A DNA stretch of 64,000 nucleotides from Lysobacter antibioticus (GTDB lineage Bacteria > Pseudomonadota > Gammaproteobacteria > Xanthomonadales > Xanthomonadaceae), in contig NZ_JMTZ01000039.1 in NCBI RefSeq assembly GCF_000731095.1, positions 1-64,000 of the forward strand, read 5' to 3'. Within the stretch, counting starts at the first letter, position 1, and every line of letters begins with the position of its first letter. Positions 43,280 through 52,938 of this stretch are shown here, one piece after another. The position numbers and the translations under genes were made by a program. The notes under the pieces are model-generated. The model made no database searches and had not been told where the DNA came from. It saw nothing but the letters and a program-made list of their open reading frames with translations.

Positions 43280-44794
43280 ATGACTGCATTGCACCGTCTG
43301 CTGCTGTTCCTCGTCCTCGCCACCGCCAGCCCGGCCGGCGCTGTCACCCTGCCCGCCCCCGCCCTTCCCGCCGTCACCATGCCGGACCGTTGGGTCCACG
43401 GCGCGCCCGGCGAAACCGGCCTGCAGGTGCACGAAGCCGCGCCCGGGTTGTGGATCCTGCGCCAGTCCAAGGCCAGCAACTTCGAGGCGCCGTTCCTGTA
43501 CCTGTTGGCGGGCGACCGAGGCGCATTGTTGCTCGATTCGGGTGCCGAACCTGCCGCCGGCAGCGAGCTACCGCTGCGTGCGACGGTCGATCGCCTGCTC
43601 GGCGAGTGGCAGCGCCAGCACAAGCTCGACGCCTTGCCGCTGGTGGTCGCACACAGCCACGGCCATCGCGACCACGTCCATGGCGATGCCCAGTTCCGCG
43701 ATCGTCCCGACACCCGGATCGTAGGCACCCAGCCGCAGCAGGTCGCCGCCTTCTTCGGCCTCGACCGCTGGCCCGAAGGCGAGGCGCGTTTCGATCTCGG
43801 CGGTCGCACGCTCACGGTGTTGCCGTTACCGGGGCACGAGCCTGCGCATATCGCAATCTACGATACGCAGACGGCAAGCCTGTTCAGCGGCGACAGCCTG
43901 TATCCCGGCTTGCTGACCGTGCGCGACTGGCCGGCCTATCGCGCCAGCGCGGCGCGCCTGGCCTCGTTCGCGCAACGCCACCGGGTCGAGCGCGTGCTCG
44001 GTGCGCACATCGAGATGAGTGCGCGCGCCGGCCAGCTTTATCCGCTGGGCAGCGCTTACCAACCCGACGAGCACGCCCTCGCCCTCGACGCATCGAGTTT
44101 GGCGCTATGGCAGAAGACCTGCGCCGAGCTCGGCGATTTCCTCCACGAGGAAGTGCGCGACGAGTTCGTACTGGCGCGCATCGCCCAGCCCGGCGAGTTC
44201 GTCGACAAGCCGAATACACACGGCATGCTGGTCGCCGGCACCGACGTGGTCTACCTCTCGCATCTGCCGATGTTCCATCGTCCGCACGATTACCAGCTGA
44301 TCTTCGAAGCCGGCCTGCCCGCCGATGCCTTGGCGCAGTACCGCGCCGACGCGAAATCGCATCCGCGCGAGTACTACACGCTGGCGCCGAGCGAGCAGTG
44401 GGTGTTGCCGGAAACGATCCGGCCCGACGGCCGCTTCAAGGCCGATCTGTACCGCGGCCACTTCGAACGCGGCGGCACACCCATCGTCACCGGCATCGAG
44501 GTGAAGGTCGGGGGGATCGTGCACTTCCGCCGCTTCGAAGCCGGGCGCAAGCCCGAGCCGCGACAATGGATCGCCTTCGGCCGCGGCCGCGAGCATTTCC
44601 TCGCCCACCGCCTCGAAGGCGCGCCCGACATGGACCAGGTCGTGCAGGTGTCGGCGGCGCATGGCGAAGGCGAGCGCGTCTTCGGCGAAACCGCAGCGGC
44701 AACGAGCAGCGGCGAGCTCAAGCCCGGCGACCGTATCGGCGGCGCCGTGGTCGAGCGCGCGCTGTACACCGAATATGGCGACCTCGCCCGCTGA
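43280..44794 (+). CDS. Secreted MBL-fold metallo-hydrolase
   Basis: A 504-residue protein; ATG 43280 opens a Sec signal (LHRLLLFLVLATASPAGA). The metallo-beta-lactamase fold has HSHGHRDHVHGD (HxHxDH zinc motif), LPLPGHEPAH, LFSGDSLYPG and VLGAHIEMS. After about residue 300 comes a second, unrelated-looking beta-rich part (YYTLAPSEQWVLPETIRPDGRF). This C-terminal extension is unusual for a simple lactonase or glyoxalase II and may be a substrate-binding module. The substrate is unknown. Confidence 0.85.
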   Translation: MTALHRLLLFLVLATASPAGAVTLPAPALPAVTMPDRWVHGAPGETGLQVHEAAPGLWILRQSKASNFEAPFLYLLAGDRGALLLDSGAEPAAGSELPLRATVDRLLGEWQRQHKLDALPLVVAHSHGHRDHVHGDAQFRDRPDTRIVGTQPQQVAAFFGLDRWPEGEARFDLGGRTLTVLPLPGHEPAHIAIYDTQTASLFSGDSLYPGLLTVRDWPAYRASAARLASFAQRHRVERVLGAHIEMSARAGQLYPLGSAYQPDEHALALDASSLALWQKTCAELGDFLHEEVRDEFVLARIAQPGEFVDKPNTHGMLVAGTDVVYLSHLPMFHRPHDYQLIFEAGLPADALAQYRADAKSHPREYYTLAPSEQWVLPETIRPDGRFKADLYRGHFERGGTPIVTGIEVKVGGIVHFRRFEAGRKPEPRQWIAFGRGREHFLAHRLEGAPDMDQVVQVSAAHGEGERVFGETAAATSSGELKPGDRIGGAVVERALYTEYGDLAR

Positions 44795-44929
44795 GCTCGC
44801 TGCCAAGCGGAGCAACCTTCCCATCGTGTCGACAGCGCCTCTCACGAACGGTTAACGCGGCGAATCCGGAAACCGTTGAAACTGTCCCGTCTCCTGCCGC
44901 ATCCTGTGCCGTCTCCGATCCGACGCTCC

Positions 44930-45364
44930 ATGACCTATTTCCCGCTCCTGCTGCGCGTGCTGTTGATCGTGGCGATCAGCCTCAATGGCTACGCCGCGGC
45001 GACGATGTCGGTGGGCGGCGCTCATGCCATGCATGCCTCTTCGACTCCCATGGCGATGCCGCCGTTGGCTGAGCCGGCAATGGCGACGGGCACGCAGACG
45101 GCCATGGACGCCGATTGCCACGACATGGGCGCAGCCCCTGCCCACGCGGCGCAGCCGCAAGCGCCCGCCGAACCGGACCAGGAAGCCGCCGACGATTGCT
45201 GCGGCAAGTTCCGTTGCCAGTGCGATTGCCTGCAGGCGGTCGCCATCGTGCGCATCGCCCTGCCGGTGCCGCCGCAGTTGTCGAACACCTTGCTCGCTTT
45301 GCCCGTCGAAGCCGCCGCACCCAGCGGCGTGTCGAGCCTGCCGATCCGGCCTCCTATCGCCTGA
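44930..45364 (+). CDS. copL: CopL family metal-binding regulatory protein
   Basis: A 144-residue protein from ATG 44930 with a signal-anchor (LLLRVLLIVAISLNGYA). His/Met-rich stretches follow (ALMPC-like region, MHASSTPMAMPP), then a Cys motif DCCGKFRCQCDC and the C-terminal SLPIRPPIA. In Xanthomonas copL lies directly before copA and copB and is required for their copper induction; here the order is the same. The 160-bp gap to copA has GC-rich hairpins. Confidence 0.87.
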   Translation: MTYFPLLLRVLLIVAISLNGYAAATMSVGGAHAMHASSTPMAMPPLAEPAMATGTQTAMDADCHDMGAAPAHAAQPQAPAEPDQEAADDCCGKFRCQCDCLQAVAIVRIALPVPPQLSNTLLALPVEAAAPSGVSSLPIRPPIA

Positions 45365-45525
45365 GATCCGTCAGGCCGGGGCTTCGCGCCCGGCCCGCGG
45401 CCCAGGCGCTTACACCGCGCCCTGCGCCGCCCGCCCGCGCAAGCTTCGTACGCCGGCTCGACCGGCCGTTGCGGACTGCGCGCTTCGCACACCGTTGCGA
45501 CTCTTCCGCAAACAGGAAGAACCTC

Positions 45526-47313
45526 ATGAATCGATTCAACCGCTTCGACGGCGCCGCGCCGATCGATGCCGGCCGCCGCCGCTTCGTCACCGGCCTGGCC
45601 GTGGGCGGCCTCGCCGCAGGCACCGGCCTGTGGCATTCCGCATTCGCCTCGACCGGCCTGGCCGGCACGGCGCAGACCTTGCGCGGCACCGAGTTCGACC
45701 TCTCGATCGGCGCCGCGCAGGTCAATTTCACCGGCCGCACGCGCCCGGCGATCACCGTCAACGGCACCTTGCCGGCGCCGATCCTGCGCTGGCGCGAGGG
45801 CGACACCGTCACCTTGCGCGTCGCCAACCGCCTGGCCGAGGGCATGTCCTCGATCCATTGGCACGGTCTGATCCTGCCGTCCAACATGGACGGCGTGCCC
45901 GGTTTCAGCTTCGACGGCATCCATCCCGGCGAGACCTACACCTATCGCTTCCGCGTCGGCCAGTCGGGCACTTACTGGTATCACAGCCACTCGCTGTTCC
46001 AGGAACAGGCCGGCCTGTACGGCGCCATCGTGATCGATCCGCGCGAGGCCGCGCCCTTTCATTTCGACCGCGAGCACGTGGTGCTGCTGTCGGACTGGAC
46101 CGACCTCGACCCGGGCGCACTGTTCCGGCGCTTGAAGAAGATGTCGAGCTACGACAACTACTACAAGCGCACGGTCGGCGACTTCATGCGCGATGCGCGC
46201 GAGCGCGGCCTCGCCGCGACCCTGCGCGACCGCGGCGACTGGGGGCGCATGCGCATGACCCCGACCGACCTGTCCGACGTCAACGGCCACACCTACACCT
46301 ATCTGCTCAACGGCGTCGCGCCCGCGGGCAACTGGACCGGTCTGTTCCGGCCTGGCGAGAAAGTGCTGCTGCGCTTCGTCAACGGCTCGGCGATGACTTA
46401 TTTCGACGTGCGCATCCCCGGCCTGAAGATGACCGTGGTCGCTGCCGACGGCCAGTACATACACCCGGTCAGCGTCGACGAGTTCCGCATCGCCGTCGCC
46501 GAGACCTACGACGTGTTGGTCGAACCCTCGGGCCAGGACGCCTACACCATCTTCGCCCAGGACAGTGCCCGTACCGGCCATGCCCGCGGCACCCTCGCGG
46601 TGCGCGAAGGCCTGCAGGCCGAAGTGCCGCCCAACGACCCGCGCCCGCTGCTGACCATGGACGACATGGGCCACGGCGGCATGTCGCATGGCGCCGGTCA
46701 CGACATGTCGCAGATGAAGGGCATGGAAGGCGGCTGCGGCGCGAACATGGGCATGGCCGGCATGGATCATGCCGCGATGAAGGACAACAGCGCGGCGGGC
46801 AAGCCGAGCGCGGGCGACGAACGCCTGATCGACATGCGCACGATGTCGACCTCGGCCAAGCTCGACGACCCCGGCATCGGTCTGCGCGACAACGGCCGCA
46901 AGGTGCTGGCCTACGCGGACCTGCGCAGCCTGTTCGACGACCCCGACGGACGCGAGCCGAGCCGCGAGATCGAGCTGCACCTCACCGGCCACATGGAGAA
47001 GTTCGCCTGGTCCTTCGACGGCCAGAAATTCGAAGGCGCCGAGCCGATCCGCATGACCTACGGCGAACGCCTGCGCATCGTTCTGGTCAACGACACCATG
47101 ATGACCCACCCGATCCATCTGCATGGCTTGTGGAGCGACCTGGAGAACGAGCAAGGCGAGTTCCAGGTACGCAAGCACACCATCGACATGCCGCCGGGCA
47201 CGCGACGCAGCTATCGGGTACGCGCCGACGCGCTCGGGCGTTGGGCCTATCACTGCCACCTGCTGTATCACATGGAAGCCGGGATGATGCGCGAAGTGAG
47301 GGTCGAAGAATGA
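45526..47313 (+). CDS. copA: Copper-resistance multicopper oxidase CopA
   Basis: A 595-residue protein with a twin-arginine signal (DAGRRRFVTGLAVGGLAAG). Cupredoxin copper ligands are SIHWHGL and YWYHSHS in domain 1, HPIHLHGLW and HCHLLYHMEAGM at the C-terminus. A Met/His-rich insert (about 380-425, GHGGMSHGAGHDMSQM and MGMAGMDHAAM) is typical of CopA/PcoA. It oxidises Cu(I) and binds copper in the periplasm. Its stop overlaps the copB start (ATGA). Confidence 0.95.
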   Translation: MNRFNRFDGAAPIDAGRRRFVTGLAVGGLAAGTGLWHSAFASTGLAGTAQTLRGTEFDLSIGAAQVNFTGRTRPAITVNGTLPAPILRWREGDTVTLRVANRLAEGMSSIHWHGLILPSNMDGVPGFSFDGIHPGETYTYRFRVGQSGTYWYHSHSLFQEQAGLYGAIVIDPREAAPFHFDREHVVLLSDWTDLDPGALFRRLKKMSSYDNYYKRTVGDFMRDARERGLAATLRDRGDWGRMRMTPTDLSDVNGHTYTYLLNGVAPAGNWTGLFRPGEKVLLRFVNGSAMTYFDVRIPGLKMTVVAADGQYIHPVSVDEFRIAVAETYDVLVEPSGQDAYTIFAQDSARTGHARGTLAVREGLQAEVPPNDPRPLLTMDDMGHGGMSHGAGHDMSQMKGMEGGCGANMGMAGMDHAAMKDNSAAGKPSAGDERLIDMRTMSTSAKLDDPGIGLRDNGRKVLAYADLRSLFDDPDGREPSREIELHLTGHMEKFAWSFDGQKFEGAEPIRMTYGERLRIVLVNDTMMTHPIHLHGLWSDLENEQGEFQVRKHTIDMPPGTRRSYRVRADALGRWAYHCHLLYHMEAGMMREVRVEE

Positions 47314-48422
47314 AGACCTCACGCACTTTGCATCGTTCCGCGCTGACGCTCGCCTTGCTCTGGGCCGGCGGCGTCACCGCGCAGACGATGGATCACACCG
47401 ATCACGCCGCACGACAAACCGCCGGCAAGCCCGCCGTCGAACCGGCTGCGGCCGATGCGAAAGCATCGAAGCATTCGCCGGTGGATCACGCAGCGATGGA
47501 TCACGCAGCGATGGATCACTCGCAGATGGACCACGCAACGATGCAGGATCCGCCGCGCACACAGACGCCTGCCGCGTCGACGCCCGAGGATCGTTCGAAG
47601 ACGGATCACTCGCAAATGGATCATTCCAAAATGGACCACTCGCAGATGGGCCACTCGGGCATGGATCATTCGGGCAGGCAGCACGCAGGCAGCACACCGC
47701 CCTCGGGCGAACCGCGTGAGCCGATCCCGACCCCGACCGACGCCGATCGCGCCGCGGCGTTCCCGCCGGTGTCGCATCACATGCGCCATGCGCCGGCGGT
47801 CAACAGCTATCTGCTGATCAACCGGCTGGAAGCGGTCGAGGTCGAACACGGCAGCGCCCAAGCCTGGGAAGCCCAGGGCTGGATCGGCACCGATACCGAT
47901 CGGTTGTGGCTGCGCAGCGAAGGCGAGCGCGAACACGGGCGGACCGAGTCGGCCGATCTGGAAGTCTTGTACGGCCGCGCGGTATCGCCGTGGTGGGACC
48001 TCGTCGCCGGCGTCAAGCACGACTTCGCACCGGCGGGTTCGCAGACCTGGGCGGCGATCGGCGTGCAAGGCCTGTCGCCGTACAAGTTCGAGGTCGCCGC
48101 GACGGCCTACATCGGCGAGTCGGGACGCACGGCATTGAACCTGGAGGCCGAGTACGAATTGCTGCTGACCAATCGCCTGATCCTGCAACCGCTGGTCGAG
48201 ATCGACCTGTCCGGCCGCGACGACCCGCAACGCGGCATCGGCTCGGGCCTGAGCAGCGTCGAGGCCGGGCTGCGCCTGCGCTACGAGATCACCCGCCGGT
48301 TCGCGCCCTATGTCGGCGTGACTTGGGAACGCGCGTTCGGCGGCACCGCGGACTACCGCCGCGACGCAGGCGAAAGCGTCGAGGACACCCGTCTGGTCGC
48401 CGGCATGCGGCTGTGGTTCTGA
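47310..48422 (+). CDS. copB: Outer-membrane copper-resistance protein CopB
   Basis: A 370-residue protein with a Sec signal (ALTLALLWAGGVTAQ). An N-terminal region (about 28-130) contains at least nine MDH-type repeats (MDHAAMDHAAMDHSQMDH, MDHSKMDHSQMGHSGMDH). A 12-strand-type barrel (about 150-370) ends in MRLWF. The repeats should bind copper before it is trapped at or exported through the outer membrane. It is co-translated with copA. Confidence 0.94.
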   Translation: MKTSRTLHRSALTLALLWAGGVTAQTMDHTDHAARQTAGKPAVEPAAADAKASKHSPVDHAAMDHAAMDHSQMDHATMQDPPRTQTPAASTPEDRSKTDHSQMDHSKMDHSQMGHSGMDHSGRQHAGSTPPSGEPREPIPTPTDADRAAAFPPVSHHMRHAPAVNSYLLINRLEAVEVEHGSAQAWEAQGWIGTDTDRLWLRSEGEREHGRTESADLEVLYGRAVSPWWDLVAGVKHDFAPAGSQTWAAIGVQGLSPYKFEVAATAYIGESGRTALNLEAEYELLLTNRLILQPLVEIDLSGRDDPQRGIGSGLSSVEAGLRLRYEITRRFAPYVGVTWERAFGGTADYRRDAGESVEDTRLVAGMRLWF

Positions 48423-48542
48423 ACCCGCGCCGATCTTGAGCATGCACCGCGCGAGTGCGCCCGGCCATAGCGGCCGGGCGCACCACCGAAGCCGGCCCGC
48501 GCAGGGCCGGCCACAGTCCGCAATCTGGCTGCGGACTGAAGC

Positions 48543-48564
48543 GGGCCGGGCCTCTGCCCGGCCC
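48543..48564. terminator. Hairpin after copB
   Basis: GGGCCGGGC, loop CTCT, GCCCGGCCC: a 9-bp perfect stem 120 bp behind copB. No T-run follows; other GC-rich inverted repeats lie just upstream. Confidence 0.5.
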
Positions 48565-48633
48565 GACGCTATGGCCCCATCACCTCGACAGGCTATGATC
48601 TTTCCAGGACGAACCGGCTGAGCCGAGGAACAT

Positions 48634-49062
48634 ATGTCGATCAATTCCAAGGCCCGCCGCGACGCCAAGAAACGCAAGATCGCCAAGGCCCGCAACGCGC
48701 CCCTGCCCGGTCCGAGCATCGAGCCGCATGCCGAATTGCGCGACGCCCAGGGGCGTCTGCTCGGCGGCATCGTGCGCCGCGAAGGCGAGTGGACGCTCGG
48801 TCTCGGCGGCCGCATCGTCGGCGGTTCGGAAAGCGCGGCGCGGGTCCTCGCCCTGCTCGAACGCGCCGCATCGCTGCACCGCGGCGAAGGCCGCGAAGTC
48901 AGCCTGGGCTGTTCGGCCGCGCTGCGCACCGCGGCGCAGACCGAAGTCGCCGAACGCGGCTTGAGCTTCGAGGAGTTCCGGGTCGAACTGGAAAAAGAGC
49001 TCGCGGTCGAGCCGCAGCCCGGCCTTGGTGGCCTGCACGAAGCCAGCGAAGTCCGTCACTGA
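48634..49062 (+). CDS. Conserved-looking hypothetical protein (142 aa)
   Basis: The ATG at 48634 opens a very basic N-terminus (MSINSKARRDAKKRKIAKAR), which could bind nucleic acid. A small mixed domain follows: HAELRDAQGRLLGGIVRREGEWTL, then GGSESAARVLALLERAA and LSFEEFRVELEKELA. It has no signal peptide or membrane segment. I do not recognise the family. It precedes the FAD oxidoreductase gene by 94 bp on the same strand. Confidence 0.72.
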   Translation: MSINSKARRDAKKRKIAKARNAPLPGPSIEPHAELRDAQGRLLGGIVRREGEWTLGLGGRIVGGSESAARVLALLERAASLHRGEGREVSLGCSAALRTAAQTEVAERGLSFEEFRVELEKELAVEPQPGLGGLHEASEVRH

Positions 49063-49155
49063 CGGCCCGCCGCGGGGCCTGAGGCTCCGCACGATCACCC
49101 TGCGACGACGTCGCAACGGTTCTGCTGGGCGCATGTCGTCCCGGCTCGCCAACGC

Positions 49156-50367
49156 ATGGACCTGAAAAGCGGCTACCCGTTCTGGCCGATCCGCAACGGC
49201 CTTATGCATGCGTTTCCGCGTTTGAGCGAAGACCTGCGCTGCGAAGTGGCGGTGATCGGCGGCGGCATCAGCGGCGCTCTGATCGCCGACGAACTGGCCG
49301 CGCACGGCCACGACGTCGCCGTCGTCGAACAACGCGACATCGGCTGGGGCAGCACCGCTGCGAGCACGGCCTTGCTGCAGTACGAAATCGACACCCACCT
49401 GAGCGATCTGTGCCGGCAATACGGCGAAGACCAGGCCGCCCTCGCCTACCGCACCTGCGCCGACGCGATTCCGGCCCTGCAGGCGATCGCGCGCGAACTG
49501 CGCGACGTGGATTTCCAGCGCTGCTCCAGCCTGTATTTCGCCAGCAAGCCCGCGCATGTGCCGGTGCTGCGCAACGAGGCCGCACTGCGCCAGCGCCACG
49601 GCCTGAAGCTGCGTTGGCTCGACGGGCAAGCACTGGCGCAGGACTACGGACTGAAAGCCCCGGGCGCGATCCTCAGCGCCTGCGCCGCGACGGTCGACCC
49701 GTATCGATTGACTTTGCGGCTGTTGGCGCGCTTGCAACGGCGCGGCGTCGGCGTGTACGACCGCACCCACATCGAGCACCTGCGCGCGACTTCGCGTTCG
49801 GTCGAATTGCGCACCGGCGAAGGTATACGGATCCGTGCCGAGCACGCGGTGATCGCCGCCGGTTACGCCGGACAGCAATGGATCGATCGGCGCCTGGCGC
49901 GCAATCGCAGCAGTTACGCCTTCGTTACCGATCCGCTCGAAGCCGGGCAATTGGGTCGACTCGGCAAGACCCTGGTCTGGGAATCGGCGCGCCCCTACCT
50001 GTATCTGCGCGCCACCGGCGACGGCCGCCTGATCGTCGGCGGCTGCGACGATGCCGTCGATGTGCCGGCGCGGCGCGACCGCCGGGTCGAGTCGCGCGCA
50101 CGCAAGCTGGTGCGCAAGATCGGCGAGCGCTTTCCCGGCCTGCAACTGCAACCGGCCTTCGCCTGGGCCGGTACCTTCGCCGAAACCGCCGACGGCCTGC
50201 CCTGGTTCGGTGCCCATCCGCAGTACGGCCGGCGCGTGCAGTTCGCCATGGCCTACGGCGGCAACGGCATCACCTACAGCATGATCGGCGCCGGGCTGTT
50301 GCGGGCCGCGATCGAACGCCGGCCGCATCCGCTGGCGCGGCTGTTCTCGTTCGAGCGAGCGGGCTGA
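49156..50367 (+). CDS. FAD-dependent oxidoreductase (DAO family)
   Basis: A 403-residue enzyme. The FAD dinucleotide motif is CEVAVIGGGISGALIADELAAHG, followed by VVEQRDIGWGSTAASTALLQYEID as in glycine-oxidase/DadA-like members. The C-terminal FAD part has PYLYLRATGDGRLIVGGCDD and WAGTFAETADGLPWFG. The reaction would be oxidation of an amino acid or amine; the substrate cannot be told. It ends just before a strong bidirectional hairpin. Confidence 0.87.
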   Translation: MDLKSGYPFWPIRNGLMHAFPRLSEDLRCEVAVIGGGISGALIADELAAHGHDVAVVEQRDIGWGSTAASTALLQYEIDTHLSDLCRQYGEDQAALAYRTCADAIPALQAIARELRDVDFQRCSSLYFASKPAHVPVLRNEAALRQRHGLKLRWLDGQALAQDYGLKAPGAILSACAATVDPYRLTLRLLARLQRRGVGVYDRTHIEHLRATSRSVELRTGEGIRIRAEHAVIAAGYAGQQWIDRRLARNRSSYAFVTDPLEAGQLGRLGKTLVWESARPYLYLRATGDGRLIVGGCDDAVDVPARRDRRVESRARKLVRKIGERFPGLQLQPAFAWAGTFAETADGLPWFGAHPQYGRRVQFAMAYGGNGITYSMIGAGLLRAAIERRPHPLARLFSFERAG

Positions 50368-50394
50368 GGCCAGGCCTTCGTCGGCCCCAGACAA

Positions 50395-50417
50395 AACGGG
50401 CCGCGATGCGGCCCGTT
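50395..50417. terminator. Bidirectional rho-independent-type terminator
   Basis: AACGGGCCGC (50395-50404), loop GAT, GCGGCCCGTT (50408-50417), preceded by an A-tract. It lies between the convergent FAD-oxidoreductase and OmpA-like genes. Confidence 0.8.
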
Positions 50418-50472
50418 CTGGTAATGCGATGGTGCAAGCCGAGGCGGCGACCGCCGTCTCTCGTCTAGCCCA

Positions 50473-51192
50473 TCAGGAACGCACCGGCACCAGGGTGATC
50501 TCGACGCGGCGGTTCTGGGCGCGGCCGGCATCGGTGTCGTTGCTGGCGATCGGTCGGGTCTTGCCGGCGCCGGTCAGGATGAAGCGATCGCGCACCAGGC
50601 CCTTCGACATCAGGTAGTTGCCGACGCTCGCGGCACGCTGCTCGGACAGACGCTGATTGACCGCGTCGCTGCCGATGCTGTCGGTGTGGCCGGCCACCTC
50701 GACGATGGTCTGGTTGTACTCGGTCAGCGTGCTGGCGACGTTATCGAGTACCGAATAGAACTGCGGGTCGAGGCTGGCGCTGTTGAAGGCGAAGGTGATG
50801 TTGCTGGGCATGTTCAGGGTGATGTTGTCGCCCTGGCGGACCACGTCGACGCCGGTGCCGGCCATGCGGTCGCGCAGCGCGCGTTCCTGGCGGTCCTGGT
50901 AGTTGCCGATGGCGCCGCCGGCGAGGCCGCCGACACCGGCGCCGATCAGGGCGCGCTGGCGGCGTTCGGTGGCATCGTCGCCGCTGAGCAGGCCGGCCGC
51001 GACGCCGGCGAGCGCGCCGATCAGGGCGCCCTTCTGGGTGCGGTTCATACCGCCCTGCTGTTCCGGCGGCGGGTTCTGACCCGGATACGGTTGCTGCTGA
51101 CCGCCGTAGTAGCCGCCACCGCCGGTGGCGCAACCGGCGAGCAACACGGTCATGCTGGCAGCGGCCAGGGCGAGCTTGATTTGGGTGTTCAT
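50473..51192 (-). CDS. OmpA-family lipoprotein with glycine zipper
   Basis: A 239-residue protein with a lipobox (MTVLLAGCA), so lipid-anchored. A Gly/Tyr/Gln/Pro-rich linker is followed by a glycine-zipper segment (ALIGALAGVAAGLL, ALIGAGVGGLAGGAIGNY, about 55-100). The OmpA peptidoglycan-binding domain (about 120-235) has FAFNSASLDPQF, VEVAGHTDSIGSDAVNQRLSEQRA and NRRVEITLVP. It links the outer membrane to the cell wall. It is a single gene. Confidence 0.93.
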   Translation of the reverse strand: MNTQIKLALAAASMTVLLAGCATGGGGYYGGQQQPYPGQNPPPEQQGGMNRTQKGALIGALAGVAAGLLSGDDATERRQRALIGAGVGGLAGGAIGNYQDRQERALRDRMAGTGVDVVRQGDNITLNMPSNITFAFNSASLDPQFYSVLDNVASTLTEYNQTIVEVAGHTDSIGSDAVNQRLSEQRAASVGNYLMSKGLVRDRFILTGAGKTRPIASNDTDAGRAQNRRVEITLVPVRS

Positions 51193-51331
51193 GGGAATTC
51201 CTCGTCTGTGTTGCTGGACCCAGACAAGCTAATCACGCCGCCGTCGCGGACGAGTGACGAGGGAGATCCACATTCAGGTCGCGGTCGGAGAGCGGTCCGC
51301 ACACCGCAGACCGCTGCCGGTCGCTAGACCG

Positions 51332-52798
51332 TCAAAGCGCCGGCATCAGGGCGTCGGCGGCCTCGGCATTGAGGGTGACGTCCCAATTCCCCATCAGCGA
51401 CAGGTACAGCAGCTTGTCGAATTCGCTGCCGAAACGCTGGATCACCGCATCCGGATCGGGGATCAGCTTGCCGTCGGCGATCAGGCCGAAATGCACGCGG
51501 CCGTTGTAGCTCAGGATCGAGATGCCGATGCCGATCGAGCCGGTCTGCGGCACCCAGAACATCATCTCGTCGAGACGACAGCCGGCCAGGTACAGCGGTT
51601 GCTGCGGGCCCGGCACATTGGTCGCCACCGCGGTGGCCTTACGGCTGAAAAGCTCCAGCGCCAAGCCCTGCACTTGCGCCGGCGCCATTCCGAGCGCGGC
51701 CAAAAGACCAAATGCAACAATGGCTTGGCGTGAATTCTTGAGGTTATTCATGCACTCGGCGACACGCTCGACCCGCCGAATCGGGTTGTCCTCGCCGACC
51801 GGCAGGTCGAGGAAGACCAGGCCGAAATGGTTGCCGAGCTTGCGCGCGTGTTCGAGCGGACGCAGGTTGACGGGTACGGTCGCGCGCAGGGTCAGCCCGT
51901 CGACGTTGTCGCCGCGCTCGATCATGTAGCTGCGCAGCGCGCCGGCCGCGGTCGCCATCAACACGTCGTTGACCGTGCAATCGCAGGCGCGACCGACTGC
52001 CTTGACCTCTTCCAGGTCCAGCGGCTCGGCCCAGGCCACGCGCTTGCTGACGCCGAGCTTGCCGCGCAGCAGCGACGGCGGGTCGTCCGGCAGCGACAAG
52101 GCATGCAGCAATTCGCGGGCGATCTCGCCGCCCTCCTTCGCCAGCATCGCGGCGAGGGTCGGGTCGCGATACATCTCCATGCTCTTCTCGACCACCTTGC
52201 TGCCGAGCTTCATGTAGCGGTCGACCGCGCCGACGCGGCGCGCGACTTCAACGCCGTCCTGCTTGAGCCAGGCGTGCGCGAGGTCGCTGCCCTTGGCCGG
52301 CTCGGCGGTGGTGTCGGTCAACGACAGCAGCACCTGGACCAAGGCGATGCCGTCGGCATAGCTGTGGTGGATCCGCGCGATCAGCGCCGAGCCGCCGTTG
52401 TAGCGCTCGACCAAGTGGAACTGCCAAAGCGGCCGGCTGGCGTCGAGCGGGCTCGACGCCAGCTGGCTGACGAAACGCTCCAGGCCGCGCTTGCCGCCGC
52501 GCCCCGGCAAGGCCGTGTGCTGGACGTGCCAGTCCAGGTCGAAGTCTTCGTCGGTCTGCCAATAGGCGCCCGCGGCGGTGTCCACGGCCTTCTGGCTGAA
52601 ACGCGTATAGGCCAGGAAACGCTGCTTCACCACGCGCTTGAGGGCGTCCAGCGACATCGGCTCGGCGAACATCAGCACGCCGGTGATCATCATCGGATTG
52701 GTCGGCCGTTCCATTCGCAACCAGGCCGTGTCGACCCGCGACATCGCCTCGCGACGCGCGCGTTTGCGCGATGTTGCCCCCGCTTCTGCTTTGGCCAT
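51332..52798 (-). CDS. Wax ester synthase / diacylglycerol O-acyltransferase (WS/DGAT)
   Basis: A 488-residue protein from ATG 52798 with GGGAGGG upstream. The N-terminal acyl-transfer motif is HHSYADGIALVQ (HHxxxDG). Other family blocks are RPLWQFHLVE, NDVLMATAAGALRSYM, NHFGLVFLDLPVG and TNVPGPQQPLYLAGC. WS/DGATs join acyl-CoA to fatty alcohol or diacylglycerol for storage lipids. A PLW motif and the GIS-type C-terminal motif (GIGISILSYNG) are present, so it should be active. Confidence 0.92.
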   Translation of the reverse strand: MAKAEAGATSRKRARREAMSRVDTAWLRMERPTNPMMITGVLMFAEPMSLDALKRVVKQRFLAYTRFSQKAVDTAAGAYWQTDEDFDLDWHVQHTALPGRGGKRGLERFVSQLASSPLDASRPLWQFHLVERYNGGSALIARIHHSYADGIALVQVLLSLTDTTAEPAKGSDLAHAWLKQDGVEVARRVGAVDRYMKLGSKVVEKSMEMYRDPTLAAMLAKEGGEIARELLHALSLPDDPPSLLRGKLGVSKRVAWAEPLDLEEVKAVGRACDCTVNDVLMATAAGALRSYMIERGDNVDGLTLRATVPVNLRPLEHARKLGNHFGLVFLDLPVGEDNPIRRVERVAECMNNLKNSRQAIVAFGLLAALGMAPAQVQGLALELFSRKATAVATNVPGPQQPLYLAGCRLDEMMFWVPQTGSIGIGISILSYNGRVHFGLIADGKLIPDPDAVIQRFGSEFDKLLYLSLMGNWDVTLNAEAADALMPAL

Positions 52799-52938
52799 GC
52801 GCCCTCCCAAGCGTCAGCGTCGAGTGAATCACGCTGCCGCGAGCGGCGTCAACGCGAGCCGCGCCGAAGCGGGCGCTCGACGCGCCCGCCGAGCGCGGCT
52901 TGCGACGCCACGCACGCCGCAGCGCCCTCGCCTTCGTC

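Noticed and set aside
47400-47690. CRISPR-like array
   Set aside because: The periodicity is the MDH/MDHS codon repeat of the CopB metal-binding region, without spacers.
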